Notes under the pieces: model-generated
Told to the model about the DNA's origin: nothing
Database searches by the model: none
Seen by the model: only the letters and a program-made list of their open reading frames with translations
Translations under genes and position numbers: made by a program
Part shown: positions 9,212 to 18,164 of the stretch, piece by piece
Position numbering within the stretch: the stretch's first letter is position 1
How the letters are laid out: each line of letters begins with the position of its first letter
Assembly: GCF_001048695.1 (NCBI RefSeq)
Contig: NZ_CVRB01000002.1
Coordinates: 496,001-560,000, forward strand
Origin: Neobacillus massiliamazoniensis
Lineage (GTDB): Bacteria; Bacillota; Bacilli; Bacillales; Cytobacillaceae
Direction: 5' to 3'
DNA: 64,000 bases

Positions 9212-9226
9212 TTTAATTAAAATAGT

Positions 9227-10288
9227 TTACTTAGACAATTTTCTAATTGGGTCAAAGAATTTATCATCGACCTCTACCAGATGTTCTTTTCCAGATTTCA
9301 TTTTGAACAGCCCGGAAAATTTAGAGTCAGCAGGAACAAAGATTTTTTCGTTTTGAGTAACCTTATCACTAATTAAAACATCGTGAATCTTCTTTTGATC
9401 GTCAGCAGAGAGAGTTTTTGTGTTTACAACAAATGGCGAGTTAAGCACTGGTGTAACTGAAATAAGCTCAAATTCTTTTCCAGGAAGAGTATTGAATGGC
9501 TCAGCGGCATCTTGTTTTACCTGGTATACTGCTCCAGGTGTGTTTGCTTCACCAGATGATAGTTTCACGTAGTTTGCTACACATGTATCACAAAACGCTG
9601 CAACATCTGCCTTACCTGTTAAAAGATTAACTGCAGAGCCCTGGTGAGATCCGCCAAATAGCACTTCACTGAAAAACTTGTTCTTTCCGCCTTCTTGCAG
9701 GTCTTCTGCCTTCAAATCTTTGTAGTTACTTTTCTTGCTGAAATAATCGACAATTCCCGCCGATGGAACTTTGAACCCAGAGGTGGAGCTGGTTGAAACA
9801 AATGAAAATTTCTTTCCAGCAATTTTATCAATCGAGAACTTATCACCATTTTTGTACTCATTTGCATCGCCTTTATTTACAGCAAGCCAGCTGTAATATA
9901 CAGCATCTGTAAGCGTACCTGATTCACCACTAGGAACGACCACTGGAAGGACTTTATTATTTTTATTATGGGCTTCAATATAGCCTTGGGCACCAAGGAA
10001 TGCCATATCAGCATTACCGTTAGCGATCGCTTCGATTGCGACTATGTAATCCGTTGTTGTCTTATGTTTAACTTTTTTCCCTGTTGCTGCTTCAATTTCT
10101 TTCCCTATCTCTGTTCTGGCTTCTTCTAGATCCTGACCAGATTCATTTGGCAGCCAAGCAATCGTGATGGTGTCATTTCCTTTTTTCTCTGAGGCTGAAC
10201 CTTCCGTTTTCGAAGAACATCCAGCTGCAAAAATAATTAAGGCAGATAAAAAAACTAACAATCCACTCTTTGTCAATGCTTTCTTCAT
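9227..10288 (-). CDS. phnD: phosphonate ABC transporter substrate-binding lipoprotein PhnD
   Basis: A 353-residue extracellular solute-binding protein. It has a lipoprotein signal peptide with lipobox FAAGC near residue 24. The mature domain begins with the periplasmic-binding type fold (TITIAWLPNES) and has the PhnD-type region GKKFSFVSTSSTSGFKVPSAG that holds the phosphonate. The start ATG at 10288 follows GGGAGGAG; an in-frame start six codons upstream is less likely. It begins the importer operon phnD-C-E-E and has its own promoter-like sequence upstream. The family also binds phosphite or hypophosphite, so ligand preference is open. Confidence 0.93.
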   Translation of the reverse strand: MKKALTKSGLLVFLSALIIFAAGCSSKTEGSASEKKGNDTITIAWLPNESGQDLEEARTEIGKEIEAATGKKVKHKTTTDYIVAIEAIANGNADMAFLGAQGYIEAHNKNNKVLPVVVPSGESGTLTDAVYYSWLAVNKGDANEYKNGDKFSIDKIAGKKFSFVSTSSTSGFKVPSAGIVDYFSKKSNYKDLKAEDLQEGGKNKFFSEVLFGGSHQGSAVNLLTGKADVAAFCDTCVANYVKLSSGEANTPGAVYQVKQDAAEPFNTLPGKEFELISVTPVLNSPFVVNTKTLSADDQKKIHDVLISDKVTQNEKIFVPADSKFSGLFKMKSGKEHLVEVDDKFFDPIRKLSK

Positions 10289-10356
10289 TAGTAAAACTCC
10301 TCCCAAGCGACCCTTTATTAGTATTTTTTTGAAATTATTAACTTCCGTACACTTAA

Positions 10357-10388
10357 ATTATACAAAGCCAATATTAATAGACTGTAAA
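10357..10388 (-). promoter_or_regulatory. phnD promoter with weak Pho-box-like repeat
   Basis: On the minus strand TATAAT (10357-10362) lies about 70 bp before the phnD start. TTAATA (10372-10377) and TTTACA (10383-10388) precede it at 11-bp spacing, the arrangement bound by PhoP in Bacillus. Weaker than the boxes before phnG and the PHP gene. Confidence 0.5.
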
Positions 10389-10425
10389 TTTACTATTTAA
10401 AAATTGCTAAGATTCTGTGAGGAAT

Positions 10426-11139
10426 TTATAAAGATTTTGTTGAAATTTGGAATTTACCTTCCTGGATATTGTATTCCCTGTTGCACAAATCCTTCATAAA
10501 TTCGAGATCATGAAAAATACCAAGCATCGTTGTACCTTCATTCATAAGCTGCTTGATGATCTCCTTAACTTTTTGTTTTGATGATTCATCAAGGCTGGCG
10601 GTTGGCTCATCTAAAAGTAAAAGCCTTGGCCGCTTTACCATCGCCCTTGCGATGTTAAGCCGAAGCTTCTCTCCTCCCGAAAAGGTGGCTGGATAACTAT
10701 CCCATAGTTCCCGATCAATTTCAAAATGCTCAAGCATTTTCACTGTTTCTTTTTCTGCAATTTCTTCCTGATGCCCCATTTCAATAATGGATTGCTTCAC
10801 CAGCTCTCTAGCAGTGGTTCTGGGCATCACGTTAAGAAACTGTGATACATAACCAATTTCGTGCTTCCGTAAATATACCATCTCTCGTTCGGTAGCTAAT
10901 GCAAGGTTAATGGGACCAAATTTAGTCGAGTTGTACCAAATATCACCTCCTTCAGTCAAATAGGTTCGGTAGATACATTTTAAAATCGTAGATTTTCCGC
11001 TTCCGCTTTTTCCAGTTATACCAATAAACTCGCCTTCTTTTACATACAAGCTAATGTTAGTAATGGCTTTAATCTGTTTGTTTAGATTGTGGAGGGTAAA
11101 AGATTTGGCCAAGCCTTCAATTGATAATATGTTTTCCAT
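10426..11139 (-). CDS. phnL: C-P lyase accessory ATP-binding protein PhnL
   Basis: A 237-residue ABC-type ATPase with Walker A (GKSGSGKST), signature FSGGEKLR, Walker B (LLLLDEP) and switch His (GIFHD). Members with this sequence next to phnM and phnK are PhnL. It is not a transporter component but is associated with the C-P lyase core complex. Its position after phnM and the separate importer operon support the assignment over an ordinary LolD-type ATPase. Last gene of the phnG-L unit; no clear terminator before the phnD promoter. Confidence 0.9.
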   Translation of the reverse strand: MENILSIEGLAKSFTLHNLNKQIKAITNISLYVKEGEFIGITGKSGSGKSTILKCIYRTYLTEGGDIWYNSTKFGPINLALATEREMVYLRKHEIGYVSQFLNVMPRTTARELVKQSIIEMGHQEEIAEKETVKMLEHFEIDRELWDSYPATFSGGEKLRLNIARAMVKRPRLLLLDEPTASLDESSKQKVKEIIKQLMNEGTTMLGIFHDLEFMKDLCNREYNIQEGKFQISTKSL

Positions 11140-11208
11140 TTATCCACCTTCTTTCATGAGGTTAAATTGATAAACTGTTTAGGAGATATTTCCTCACACT
11201 TTCTTATG

Positions 11209-12393
11209 TCAAATTCGATAATTTGTTTTTTGGATTAGCTTTCCATCTACCATTACAGTTGTAATCACCGGAAAATCATGCTGGATTTTCTCTATGATAA
11301 GCAGATCCGCCTTTTTCCCTTCCTTTATCGACCCAATTTCATGATCAAGCTTTACTGCCTTAGCAGGATTGATTGTTACTAGCCTGAACATTTCAGCCAA
11401 ATCCTGCCCATAGGTTTTGTTCATCTCAAAAATGGCATGGAGCATGGCAGCTGGGTAGTAATCACTGCACAAAATATCGATAGCCCCCTCCTGGATTGCT
11501 TCAGCAGCGGAAAGATTTCCACTATGAGAGCCCCCCAGCAGGACATTTGGCGCTCCTGCCAGCGTGGACATACCTTGTTCCTTTGCCTTTTTTGCTATTT
11601 CCATCGTTATTGGGAACTCGCTAATTTGAGCACCGAAGCTTTTTACCAGCTCCAGCTTTTCGATCGTATCATCATCATGCGAGGCAATAGCAATATTATT
11701 TTCCATTGCTGCCTGTGCGATATCCCGCATCGCGTCTATTGCCAGCTTCTCTTTCGTCATGTGCTTTGTTATGATTCTATCAATCTCGTCATCACTTATA
11801 CTTATATCGTTATAACCTCTCACAGTATGACGATAGACTTCCAAGTCCCGATATTGTCCCTGGCCGGGGGTATGATCCATGAATGAAATGAGGTGAACCT
11901 TGTTTTCGGCAATATAGGCCTTTAGATTATCAACCTCATTCACATTGTCGATTTCAAATCTCGCATGGAATCGATGGCGCACTAAATGACTGTTGGTATG
12001 GCTCTGTTCAATCAGATCTATAAATTTCTTGACGTTTTCAGGCTCACGAATCGGCTTATGGACGTACTCCGTAAACTTATATAAGGATAGGGAATGGTAC
12101 ATCGTGGTAATGCCATGAGCAATTAATTCTTTCTCCGCTTCCCTAAGGCTTAAGTAAAAATTCATTAAGGAAGTGGGCCTTGGTGCTGCCATATTCTCAA
12201 TATAATCAGAATGAAGATCAATGAAGCCTGGAGAAATATAGCCGCCGGCAGCATCAATGACTTCAAGCGTTTCATCGATTGGCATTTCACCCCGAAATGC
12301 AATTTTTTCGATTCTGTCATCTTTGATCAGCAGGTCGAAACCTTCCAATATCGCTGCTTCTGTAACGATATGTCCGTTTGTAATAAGGTACAT
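11209..12393 (-). CDS. phnM: alpha-D-ribose 1-methylphosphonate 5-triphosphate diphosphatase PhnM
   Basis: A 394-residue amidohydrolase-fold enzyme. In the C-P lyase pathway it removes pyrophosphate from the ribose-phosphonate triphosphate, giving the 5-phosphate substrate of PhnJ. The PhnM-type metal motif FIDLHSD follows the N-terminal strand domain. Later motifs include IASHDDD and ILCSDYYP. The C-terminal KKADLLII closing strand is normal for the fold. Full length for the family. Lies between phnK and phnL in the same direction. Confidence 0.95.
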   Translation of the reverse strand: MYLITNGHIVTEAAILEGFDLLIKDDRIEKIAFRGEMPIDETLEVIDAAGGYISPGFIDLHSDYIENMAAPRPTSLMNFYLSLREAEKELIAHGITTMYHSLSLYKFTEYVHKPIREPENVKKFIDLIEQSHTNSHLVRHRFHARFEIDNVNEVDNLKAYIAENKVHLISFMDHTPGQGQYRDLEVYRHTVRGYNDISISDDEIDRIITKHMTKEKLAIDAMRDIAQAAMENNIAIASHDDDTIEKLELVKSFGAQISEFPITMEIAKKAKEQGMSTLAGAPNVLLGGSHSGNLSAAEAIQEGAIDILCSDYYPAAMLHAIFEMNKTYGQDLAEMFRLVTINPAKAVKLDHEIGSIKEGKKADLLIIEKIQHDFPVITTVMVDGKLIQKTNYRI

Positions 12394-12417
12394 TTTGTTT
12401 CCTCCTTTTTTACAGGA

Positions 12418-13263
12418 TTAAAGAAGTGATTGAACGAGCTGCTGTGTATAAGGACCTTGAGGATCTTCAAGAATTTGATCCGTCAATCCCTGTTCAATTA
12501 CCTTCCCATCCAACATGACCAATGTTCGGTCCGCAAGCATCCTAATCACTCCAAGGTCATGGGAGACCACAATCATGCTGATATTCAGCTCATTTTGCAA
12601 ATGCTTGATCAAATCCAGAACACTTGCCTGGACTGATAAATCCAGTCCTGTCGTCACCTCATCCAAAAGCAGGATTGGCGGGTTATTAGAAAGAGCTTTG
12701 GCAATCTGAACCCGCTGCTGCATACCTCCAGAAAAATTTTTCGGTGCTTCTTTCATGCGGTAGCTTGGAATGTTCACATATTCCAGAAGTTCCTTTCCTC
12801 GTGATTCCATCTGTCCGACATTCCTGTTCCCAGCTGAAATCAGCTTTTCGGCAATATTTCCAATGGAGGAAAAATTCATTTTCAAACCAAGCAAAGGGTT
12901 TTGGTACACCTTCCCCATCAAGTGATTACGAATATATCTTTTTTTCTGCGATGATTCTTGTAAAAGATTGTTCGCACCATCTCCATAATTCTGCAGGTAG
13001 GCCTCTCCGCTCGTTACTTCTTGGTCAAAGTAAAGGCATCTCATCAGCGTAGACTTCCCGCTGCCGCTTTCGCCGACAATTCCCAGTATTTCTCCCGGGT
13101 GTAAGTTAAAACTGATATCCTGGCAGGCATAGACGGTCCCGCATACCTGACAATAGTTTTTAATAAGAACCCTGTCAGCTAAGTCCCGGCATTTACTGCA
13201 TCCTTTACCAAATTGCTTATTTAAGTTTTTAATAGATAATATGGGTGCTTCAAAGCTGCTCAT
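12418..13263 (-). CDS. phnK: C-P lyase complex ATP-binding protein PhnK
   Basis: A 281-residue ABC-type ATPase with Walker A (GESGSGKST), signature FSGGMQQR and Walker B (ILLLDEV). It binds the PhnGHIJ core. Near the N-terminus it carries an insert with two Cys pairs (GCSKC and CQVC, about 15 residues apart) that the E. coli protein lacks; this looks like a metal-binding knuckle. The ATG at 13263 follows GGGGGTG and is preferred over a start 30 bp upstream. It overlaps phnJ by 14 bp, which suggests coupled translation. Confidence 0.93.
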   Translation of the reverse strand: MSSFEAPILSIKNLNKQFGKGCSKCRDLADRVLIKNYCQVCGTVYACQDISFNLHPGEILGIVGESGSGKSTLMRCLYFDQEVTSGEAYLQNYGDGANNLLQESSQKKRYIRNHLMGKVYQNPLLGLKMNFSSIGNIAEKLISAGNRNVGQMESRGKELLEYVNIPSYRMKEAPKNFSGGMQQRVQIAKALSNNPPILLLDEVTTGLDLSVQASVLDLIKHLQNELNISMIVVSHDLGVIRMLADRTLVMLDGKVIEQGLTDQILEDPQGPYTQQLVQSLL

Positions 13264-14119
13264 TTCTTTCACCCCCTGCCATTTGTTTCTCATTCATTAG
13301 TGATAAACAATAGCTGGTATCGTTGCATTGGTAGTAAGTTTCGTCCGTTTCATTATCGAAAAGCTCATCCATGAAAACGCCTGTTGATCCACACAACCTG
13401 CAGCTTTTATCCTCAAACGATTCCACCTCAAAAGGGAAATCCTCAAAAGCTAGTGACTCAACATCCGTATAAGGAGGAACTGCGTAAATCTTTTTCTCCC
13501 GGCCTGCTCCCAGGAGGATTAATGCCTCAGACCTGTGCATTTTAGGATTATCGAATCTTGGAATCGGGCTTGGTGCCATGACATACCGATCATGGACCAT
13601 GACCGGATGATCGGCGTCTGTCGTGGTTGTACCATATTTCATGATCTGCTCAAACAGCATGACCCATGCTCCGCTGTATTCCTTTTCAGCATGAAGATTT
13701 TTCGTTTCCATTTCACTCGGTTCATAAAGACGCAATGGTTCTGGCAGTGGAACCTGTAATACCAGGATCTGATCTTTCGTTAATGGGACTTCCGGAATCC
13801 GGTGCCTTGACTGAATAATGGTTGCTTTTCCGGTTTCTTCAGTTACTTCGATTCCAGTTGTATCTGAAACAAGCCTTTTTATATTCACAGCATTGACAGA
13901 TTCATCCGATCCTTGGTCGATCACTTTTAATATATCTTTTTTACCAATAAGTGAGAGTGTTAACTGAAGCCCGCCAGTTCCCCAGCCTCTAGCAATCGGC
14001 AATTCTCTCGAGGCAAAAGGTACCTGATATCCAGGAATTGCGATTGCCTTTAACGTTGCTCTTCTTATTTCCCGCTTGGATCCTTCATCAAAAAAAGCAA
14101 AATTATATTTTAATTGCAT
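13250..14119 (-). CDS. phnJ: alpha-D-ribose 1-methylphosphonate 5-phosphate C-P lyase PhnJ
   Basis: A 289-residue radical-SAM-type enzyme that breaks the carbon-phosphorus bond. The unusual cluster-binding cysteines are present as C240-X2-C243-X21-C265-X5-C271, the same spacing as in E. coli PhnJ. The glycine used as radical relay in E. coli (G32) corresponds to G30 in IPGYQVPF. The GTGGLQLT region is also conserved. It overlaps phnI by 17 bp and phnK by 14 bp. All visible catalytic residues are intact, so the pathway should be active. Confidence 0.97.
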   Translation of the reverse strand: MQLKYNFAFFDEGSKREIRRATLKAIAIPGYQVPFASRELPIARGWGTGGLQLTLSLIGKKDILKVIDQGSDESVNAVNIKRLVSDTTGIEVTEETGKATIIQSRHRIPEVPLTKDQILVLQVPLPEPLRLYEPSEMETKNLHAEKEYSGAWVMLFEQIMKYGTTTTDADHPVMVHDRYVMAPSPIPRFDNPKMHRSEALILLGAGREKKIYAVPPYTDVESLAFEDFPFEVESFEDKSCRLCGSTGVFMDELFDNETDETYYQCNDTSYCLSLMNEKQMAGGERNEQL

Positions 14120-15248
14120 TTGTGTCTGCCTCCTTTCCGTCTGTCATCCCTTCATCTTTTTTCGTTTTTCTGACACTGTCTAGCTTCGACTGGAACGTGA
14201 CGTAATGTGGCATTTTTAAGTGTGAAATAAAACCTGTCGATTCCACAGAATCAATATGGTACAGAACAAATTCTTCGTCCTGCGTCGGATACTCGGCGTT
14301 TCCCTTTTCAAGACTGTTATCGAGAATTCCCATGGCGATTGCTTTTGTCTCGTTTTGTCCATAACAAATGCCATAACCGATTTCAAACTCAATCTCTTCT
14401 TTCCCATTTCCTTTTTGGATCGTAACAGGAATGAGCATTTCCGCTTCCGTCACTTTTATCTCACCAATATAGTAGGAATCCTCTTCTTCCTTCATCTCGT
14501 CCACCGGATCGTCAATATAAACCGGCAGGCTTCCGAGTCGAAGTTCGCCAACCGTTGGATGCAAGGCTCCATACCCGCGAATCACAGCATAAGCTAATGA
14601 GGTAACTGCACCAGTCTGACCACGGGTTAAAATTTGCAAGCGCTGGCTTCGGCTGCTCGGGAATTCCAAGCTTTTTTTCGTGACATCGTCAGGCTCCCTG
14701 TCATCATTTCTGCATTCTGCCATTAACCCTTCTTTTCGAAGATAATCAAGGACTTTAGGAAAGCGCTCTGTACGATTACTTTCATTTACTTGTTTGCTTT
14801 CAAGCAGATAGGCATTAACCCATTGCACCGCATCCTGTTCTGTTTCCGTAACAAGGTCAAAATCTAACAGACGATGGGTATAATCCGTAGTGGCCCCTAG
14901 CACCTGGCCTCCTGGTATATCTTTAAAGCTTGCTGAAATCCTTCTTTCTATCTGCATTTCCTCTGGATCTGCAATTCTTGAATAATGCTTTCTTGGAAGT
15001 GTTGAGCGGTATGCTCTCAGCAAAAATACAGCCTCTTCTGGATTCCCTTCTGCTTGTTTGATTGCTATAGCAGCAAGCATTGGTGAATAAAGGCTGCTTT
15101 CTGACATCACCTGGTCAATCAGCCCTCTCATTCCCGCTTCTATTTTTACTGTCTCAAGAACAGTCCCGGACTTTAACCTTTCAAATTTCAAGCTCTTGAT
15201 AGATTCTTTAATGGCAAGAGTTCCGCCTTTTACAGCCACATATCCCAT
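14103..15248 (-). CDS. phnI: C-P lyase core subunit PhnI
   Basis: A 381-residue protein matching PhnI, the nucleosidase-like core subunit. With PhnG, PhnH and PhnL it joins the phosphonate to ribose triphosphate from ATP. Characteristic stretches are the N-terminal MGYVAVKGG, RTLPRKHYSRI-like AYRSTLPRKHY, and LTRGQTGAVTSLAYAVIRGYG in the middle. Length is close to the usual 350-380. The C-terminal tail is rich in charged residues. Its start overlaps the phnH stop. Confidence 0.95.
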   Translation of the reverse strand: MGYVAVKGGTLAIKESIKSLKFERLKSGTVLETVKIEAGMRGLIDQVMSESSLYSPMLAAIAIKQAEGNPEEAVFLLRAYRSTLPRKHYSRIADPEEMQIERRISASFKDIPGGQVLGATTDYTHRLLDFDLVTETEQDAVQWVNAYLLESKQVNESNRTERFPKVLDYLRKEGLMAECRNDDREPDDVTKKSLEFPSSRSQRLQILTRGQTGAVTSLAYAVIRGYGALHPTVGELRLGSLPVYIDDPVDEMKEEEDSYYIGEIKVTEAEMLIPVTIQKGNGKEEIEFEIGYGICYGQNETKAIAMGILDNSLEKGNAEYPTQDEEFVLYHIDSVESTGFISHLKMPHYVTFQSKLDSVRKTKKDEGMTDGKEADTNAIKI

Positions 15249-15847
15249 TAATCTGTCACCCGTTTCCTAATTTGAGTCGTTCTTGGCAAGCAAAGAATAG
15301 AGTCGTTTGCATCTGTAAGGATGATGTCTATCCCTAACGGATACTCCTTATTTTTTTCGTTACGAATATCCAGCCATGTTTCGGCTGCAGCAATACCGAG
15401 AGCATGCTCCGCTTCAATTCCAGGACCCGTCAAAAAAAGCTCTGTGCCAGTACTCACGCTTTCCGTTTCGATAATGAAGGTCGCTGACTCGTGCGGATTA
15501 ATGAGACTGCCGAGTTTTGCTGATCTGATAGCTGCTTCAAGCCCTTTCTGATCACAATCCTTTAAGACGAAAATGAAATCAGCCTTATCTGTATCCGCTG
15601 CTTTTGCATAGGTTAGCTGATTAATCAGCCTTGTTATTTTTTCTTCACGCACTGAAACCACATTGAAGGTTACTTCCGTATCAAGAAGCATAAGTGCCAA
15701 AACTTCTATTAAAGGATTACAGCCTATATGAAAATCGGCTTTTGCGGTCACTTCATGAAGATCTGAAATTACACCAGGCCTTGACATCGAGTCAATGACC
15801 TTACGATAAGCCGTCTGTATATCATGAACTAAATCTATTTGCATCAA
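15248..15847 (-). CDS. phnH: C-P lyase core subunit PhnH
   Basis: A 199-residue protein with the PhnH hallmarks AYRKVIDSMSRPG near the N-terminus and FLTGPGIE in the C-terminal half. PhnH is a pyridoxal-transferase-like fold protein that is a structural part of the PhnGHIJ core. It sits between phnG (9-bp gap) and phnI (1-bp overlap). Length matches the family. Confidence 0.95.
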   Translation of the reverse strand: MMQIDLVHDIQTAYRKVIDSMSRPGVISDLHEVTAKADFHIGCNPLIEVLALMLLDTEVTFNVVSVREEKITRLINQLTYAKAADTDKADFIFVLKDCDQKGLEAAIRSAKLGSLINPHESATFIIETESVSTGTELFLTGPGIEAEHALGIAAAETWLDIRNEKNKEYPLGIDIILTDANDSILCLPRTTQIRKRVTD

Positions 15848-15856
15848 GTCACCCCC

Positions 15857-16282
15857 TTATTCCGTATCCATTGTTTCAAAGCTTACCTTGGTTTTAAGAA
15901 CCTGATTCATTCTTGCTGACTTTTCCTTTTTAATCATTCTATCTTCCTCTAGCAGCAATTTCTCCCAACCTTCAGTTTCCTTAAGTCCAGCCTTATAAGC
16001 TGCGTCAATGACAGCCAGATGATAGGCCAATTCCTTCTCATGCCCAGCCACAATTCCAATACCCAATGAACCGTTTATTAGGACCTTGCATTCTGTAACA
16101 AAAACCTCGCCTAGATAGAAGAGGCTTTTCTTGGCCGATTCTCTAACCTTCACCATTACAAGTCCATCATTCGGATCCTCAATCGCTGTCGCTTCATATG
16201 TATCCAGAATTTCCTTTGCCATTGCGGCAGCCAATTTTTTTGAACCGTTAATTAAAATCTCTGTTCTTCTTTTTCTTCTCAT
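15857..16282 (-). CDS. phnG: C-P lyase core subunit PhnG
   Basis: A 141-residue protein recognised as PhnG by size, position and the PhnG-type stretch GLVMVKVRESAKKSLFYLGEVFVTEC. It forms a heterodimer with PhnI at the catalytic core. The ATG follows GGAGG at 7 nt. It is the first gene of phnGHIJKML, and a three-repeat Pho box lies about 65-90 bp upstream. Confidence 0.93.
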   Translation of the reverse strand: MRRKRRTEILINGSKKLAAAMAKEILDTYEATAIEDPNDGLVMVKVRESAKKSLFYLGEVFVTECKVLINGSLGIGIVAGHEKELAYHLAVIDAAYKAGLKETEGWEKLLLEEDRMIKKEKSARMNQVLKTKVSFETMDTE

Positions 16283-16346
16283 CAGCCAGCCTCCGTTTTT
16301 GTTGTTTCTTCATACTTTCAATCTATCTTGTTGCCAAGCTGGGGAA

Positions 16347-16374
16347 TGTTAATATACTGTTAAGAGTCTGTAAA
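16347..16374 (-). promoter_or_regulatory. Pho box (PhoP site) upstream of phnG
   Basis: On the minus strand TTTACA, TTAACA and TTAACA start exactly 11 bp apart (plus-strand hexamers at 16347, 16358 and 16369). A degenerate fourth copy lies at about 16380. This matches the B. subtilis PhoP consensus TT(A/T)ACA repeated with about 5-nt gaps. A weak GATAGATT -10-like sequence follows toward phnG. Confidence 0.85.
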
Positions 16375-16413
16375 TAGTGTTTAAGCGTACATTTCTTTAA
16401 AGTTTTAAAAACA

Positions 16414-16436
16414 ATAAAAACCAGCACCAGCTGGTT
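16414..16436 (-). terminator. terminator of the PHP-gntR unit
   Basis: On the minus strand ACCAGC and GCTGGT form a 6-bp stem around a 4-nt loop, followed by TTTTTATTG. It overlaps the stop codon of the GntR gene and separates it from the phnG promoter. Confidence 0.7.
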
Positions 16437-17136
16437 AGATAACATAAGTGAATCGATCACTCCGATATATTATTTTTGTATATTCCAATACCGTTCCGCT
16501 TTCTTTGTCTAAACAGCCAGATTCCAGCACTAAGAGGGGAACAAGACTTGCGCAATCAAGTACCTCCCTTTCAAATTTAGTTGGAAAAGCAACGCTTAAA
16601 GTGCTTGGCGCTGAGAAAAAATTCAAAAAACCTTGTTTGTTATAATAATCAAACATGGACGTAATCTTTGGTCCCGCCGCTTCGATATCTTGAAACACCA
16701 CTTGGGCCACAAATGAAATATGCAAGGCAATCGGTTTTCGATCCACAAGTCTAAGCCGCCCTATTTTAAAGACCTTGTTAGTATCTTCAACACCTAAAAA
16801 TCGAAAAATTTTCTTATTATAATCTATTTCCTCACAAAAGATGGTTTTAGTTTCTAAATGATACCCCTGTTCTTGCATTTTTTTACTGAAGGATTCATCG
16901 CCGGAAAGCACGAGTGGGATTTGATTTTTCCTGTCTTTAACAAAACTCCCCTTCCCTTGTCTTGAATAAATAAACCCTTGCTCCTGCAGCCTTTCATACG
17001 CTTTCCGTATCATAATTCTTGGAACCATATACTTTTCAGCCAATTCATTTTCCGAAGGCAGCTTATCATCTGGGTCAAATTTACCTGATTTGATAACTGA
17101 AATCATTTCGTCGACAATCATCAATTCGTCCACCAT
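16435..17136 (-). CDS. GntR-family regulator with UTRA domain, PhnF type
   Basis: A 233-residue transcription factor. The N-terminal winged helix (residues about 5-75) has the typical LPSENELAEKY and YSRQGKGSFV stretches. It is followed by a UTRA ligand-binding domain ending near the C-terminus. In C-P lyase clusters regulators of this kind are called PhnF and usually repress the phn genes. It is transcribed in the same direction between the PHP gene and phnG. Dual control is therefore likely: PhoP activation at the Pho boxes plus ligand-responsive regulation. The ligand is not known. Confidence 0.85.
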   Translation of the reverse strand: MVDELMIVDEMISVIKSGKFDPDDKLPSENELAEKYMVPRIMIRKAYERLQEQGFIYSRQGKGSFVKDRKNQIPLVLSGDESFSKKMQEQGYHLETKTIFCEEIDYNKKIFRFLGVEDTNKVFKIGRLRLVDRKPIALHISFVAQVVFQDIEAAGPKITSMFDYYNKQGFLNFFSAPSTLSVAFPTKFEREVLDCASLVPLLVLESGCLDKESGTVLEYTKIIYRSDRFTYVI

Positions 17137-17217
17137 ATCAATCCTCCTGCAGCCTTCATGATCAGCTCACCTGACTATAGTTTCTCCTTTTTCGGCTGAT
17201 GAATTAAATTCCTTTAT

Positions 17218-18099
17218 TTACCGCTCTTTTTCTACTAAAATTGATGATTTTAAGAATTTTCCCCGCGCCTTTAATCCCTCAACAGCTTGAATCCCTGGAT
17301 CTTTGGAGCCAATGACCACTTCTTTTTCACCATAAAAGCCGTGGAAATCTGTGCCTCCAGTCATAATGAGGTCGAAATGGGCCGCACAAAGTTTTGCTCT
17401 TTCTTCATCCTCGGGGCCATGAAGCGGATGCCACACTTCAATTCCCTGAAGACCCGCTTCCACAAGCTCTGGTACAGCCTCAAAGCTTTTGTACTGGCCA
17501 GGATGAGCAAGAACAGGTACCCCTCCTGCCTGAATAATGGCCTGGATAGCCAAACGTGCATCGACATACTTTACAGGAATAAACGCAATTCCAGGAGCTT
17601 CGCCATTTTGCCCGCGGGAGAATAGCTTTTTATATAAATCGCCGTAGATGGAATCTGTATACCCATTTTCAATTAAGGCATGCATGATATGCTGCTTATA
17701 TACACCCGTTCCACCTTTGGCATATTCTTCTACTTGCTCCCAACTAATGGTATACCCAGCTTCTATTAAATTTTGAACCATCACATAAGAGGCATCATGA
17801 CGTCTCTCAAGAAGAGGTCTGCATAGCTTCTCAAGCGAGGGATGTCCATGTTTAATAAAGTATCCAAGAACATGGATTCTTCGTTCTCTGTTAAAATCAT
17901 AGGCAGAAATTTCTATTCCTGGGATGATCTCAATTCCTTTTTCCTTCCCCAGATGGACCATCTCTTCCAGTCCTTTTGTTGTATCATGGTTCGTGATGGC
18001 TAGGTGGCTGACATTCTCCTTCAGTGCCTTTTCTAAAATTACTTCGAAAGAAAACGAACAATCCGATATATTCGTGTGGCAGTGCAAATCAACCTTCAT
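17218..18099 (-). CDS. PHP-domain phosphoesterase, probable cyclic ribose phosphate phosphodiesterase
   Basis: A 293-residue PHP-family metal phosphoesterase. Metal ligands are visible in DLHCHTNISDC (N-terminus), AITNHDTT, GIEISAYD, LAHPGQY and GGTDFHG. In Eggerthella lenta a PHP protein next to C-P lyase genes (PhnPP) was shown to hydrolyse 5-phosphoribosyl 1,2-cyclic phosphate, the product of PhnJ. This cluster lacks phnP, so the same role is the best inference. The alternative is a generic RNase AM/YciV-like nuclease. It heads the leftward unit and has its own three-repeat Pho box, which argues for a phosphate-starvation function. Confidence 0.8.
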   Translation of the reverse strand: MKVDLHCHTNISDCSFSFEVILEKALKENVSHLAITNHDTTKGLEEMVHLGKEKGIEIIPGIEISAYDFNRERRIHVLGYFIKHGHPSLEKLCRPLLERRHDASYVMVQNLIEAGYTISWEQVEEYAKGGTGVYKQHIMHALIENGYTDSIYGDLYKKLFSRGQNGEAPGIAFIPVKYVDARLAIQAIIQAGGVPVLAHPGQYKSFEAVPELVEAGLQGIEVWHPLHGPEDEERAKLCAAHFDLIMTGGTDFHGFYGEKEVVIGSKDPGIQAVEGLKARGKFLKSSILVEKER

Positions 18100-18164
18100 C
18101 CTTTATTCCCCTATTCAAAATGGCATTCTATCATTTTTAGGTTAACTTGATACCAAGTTTAATA

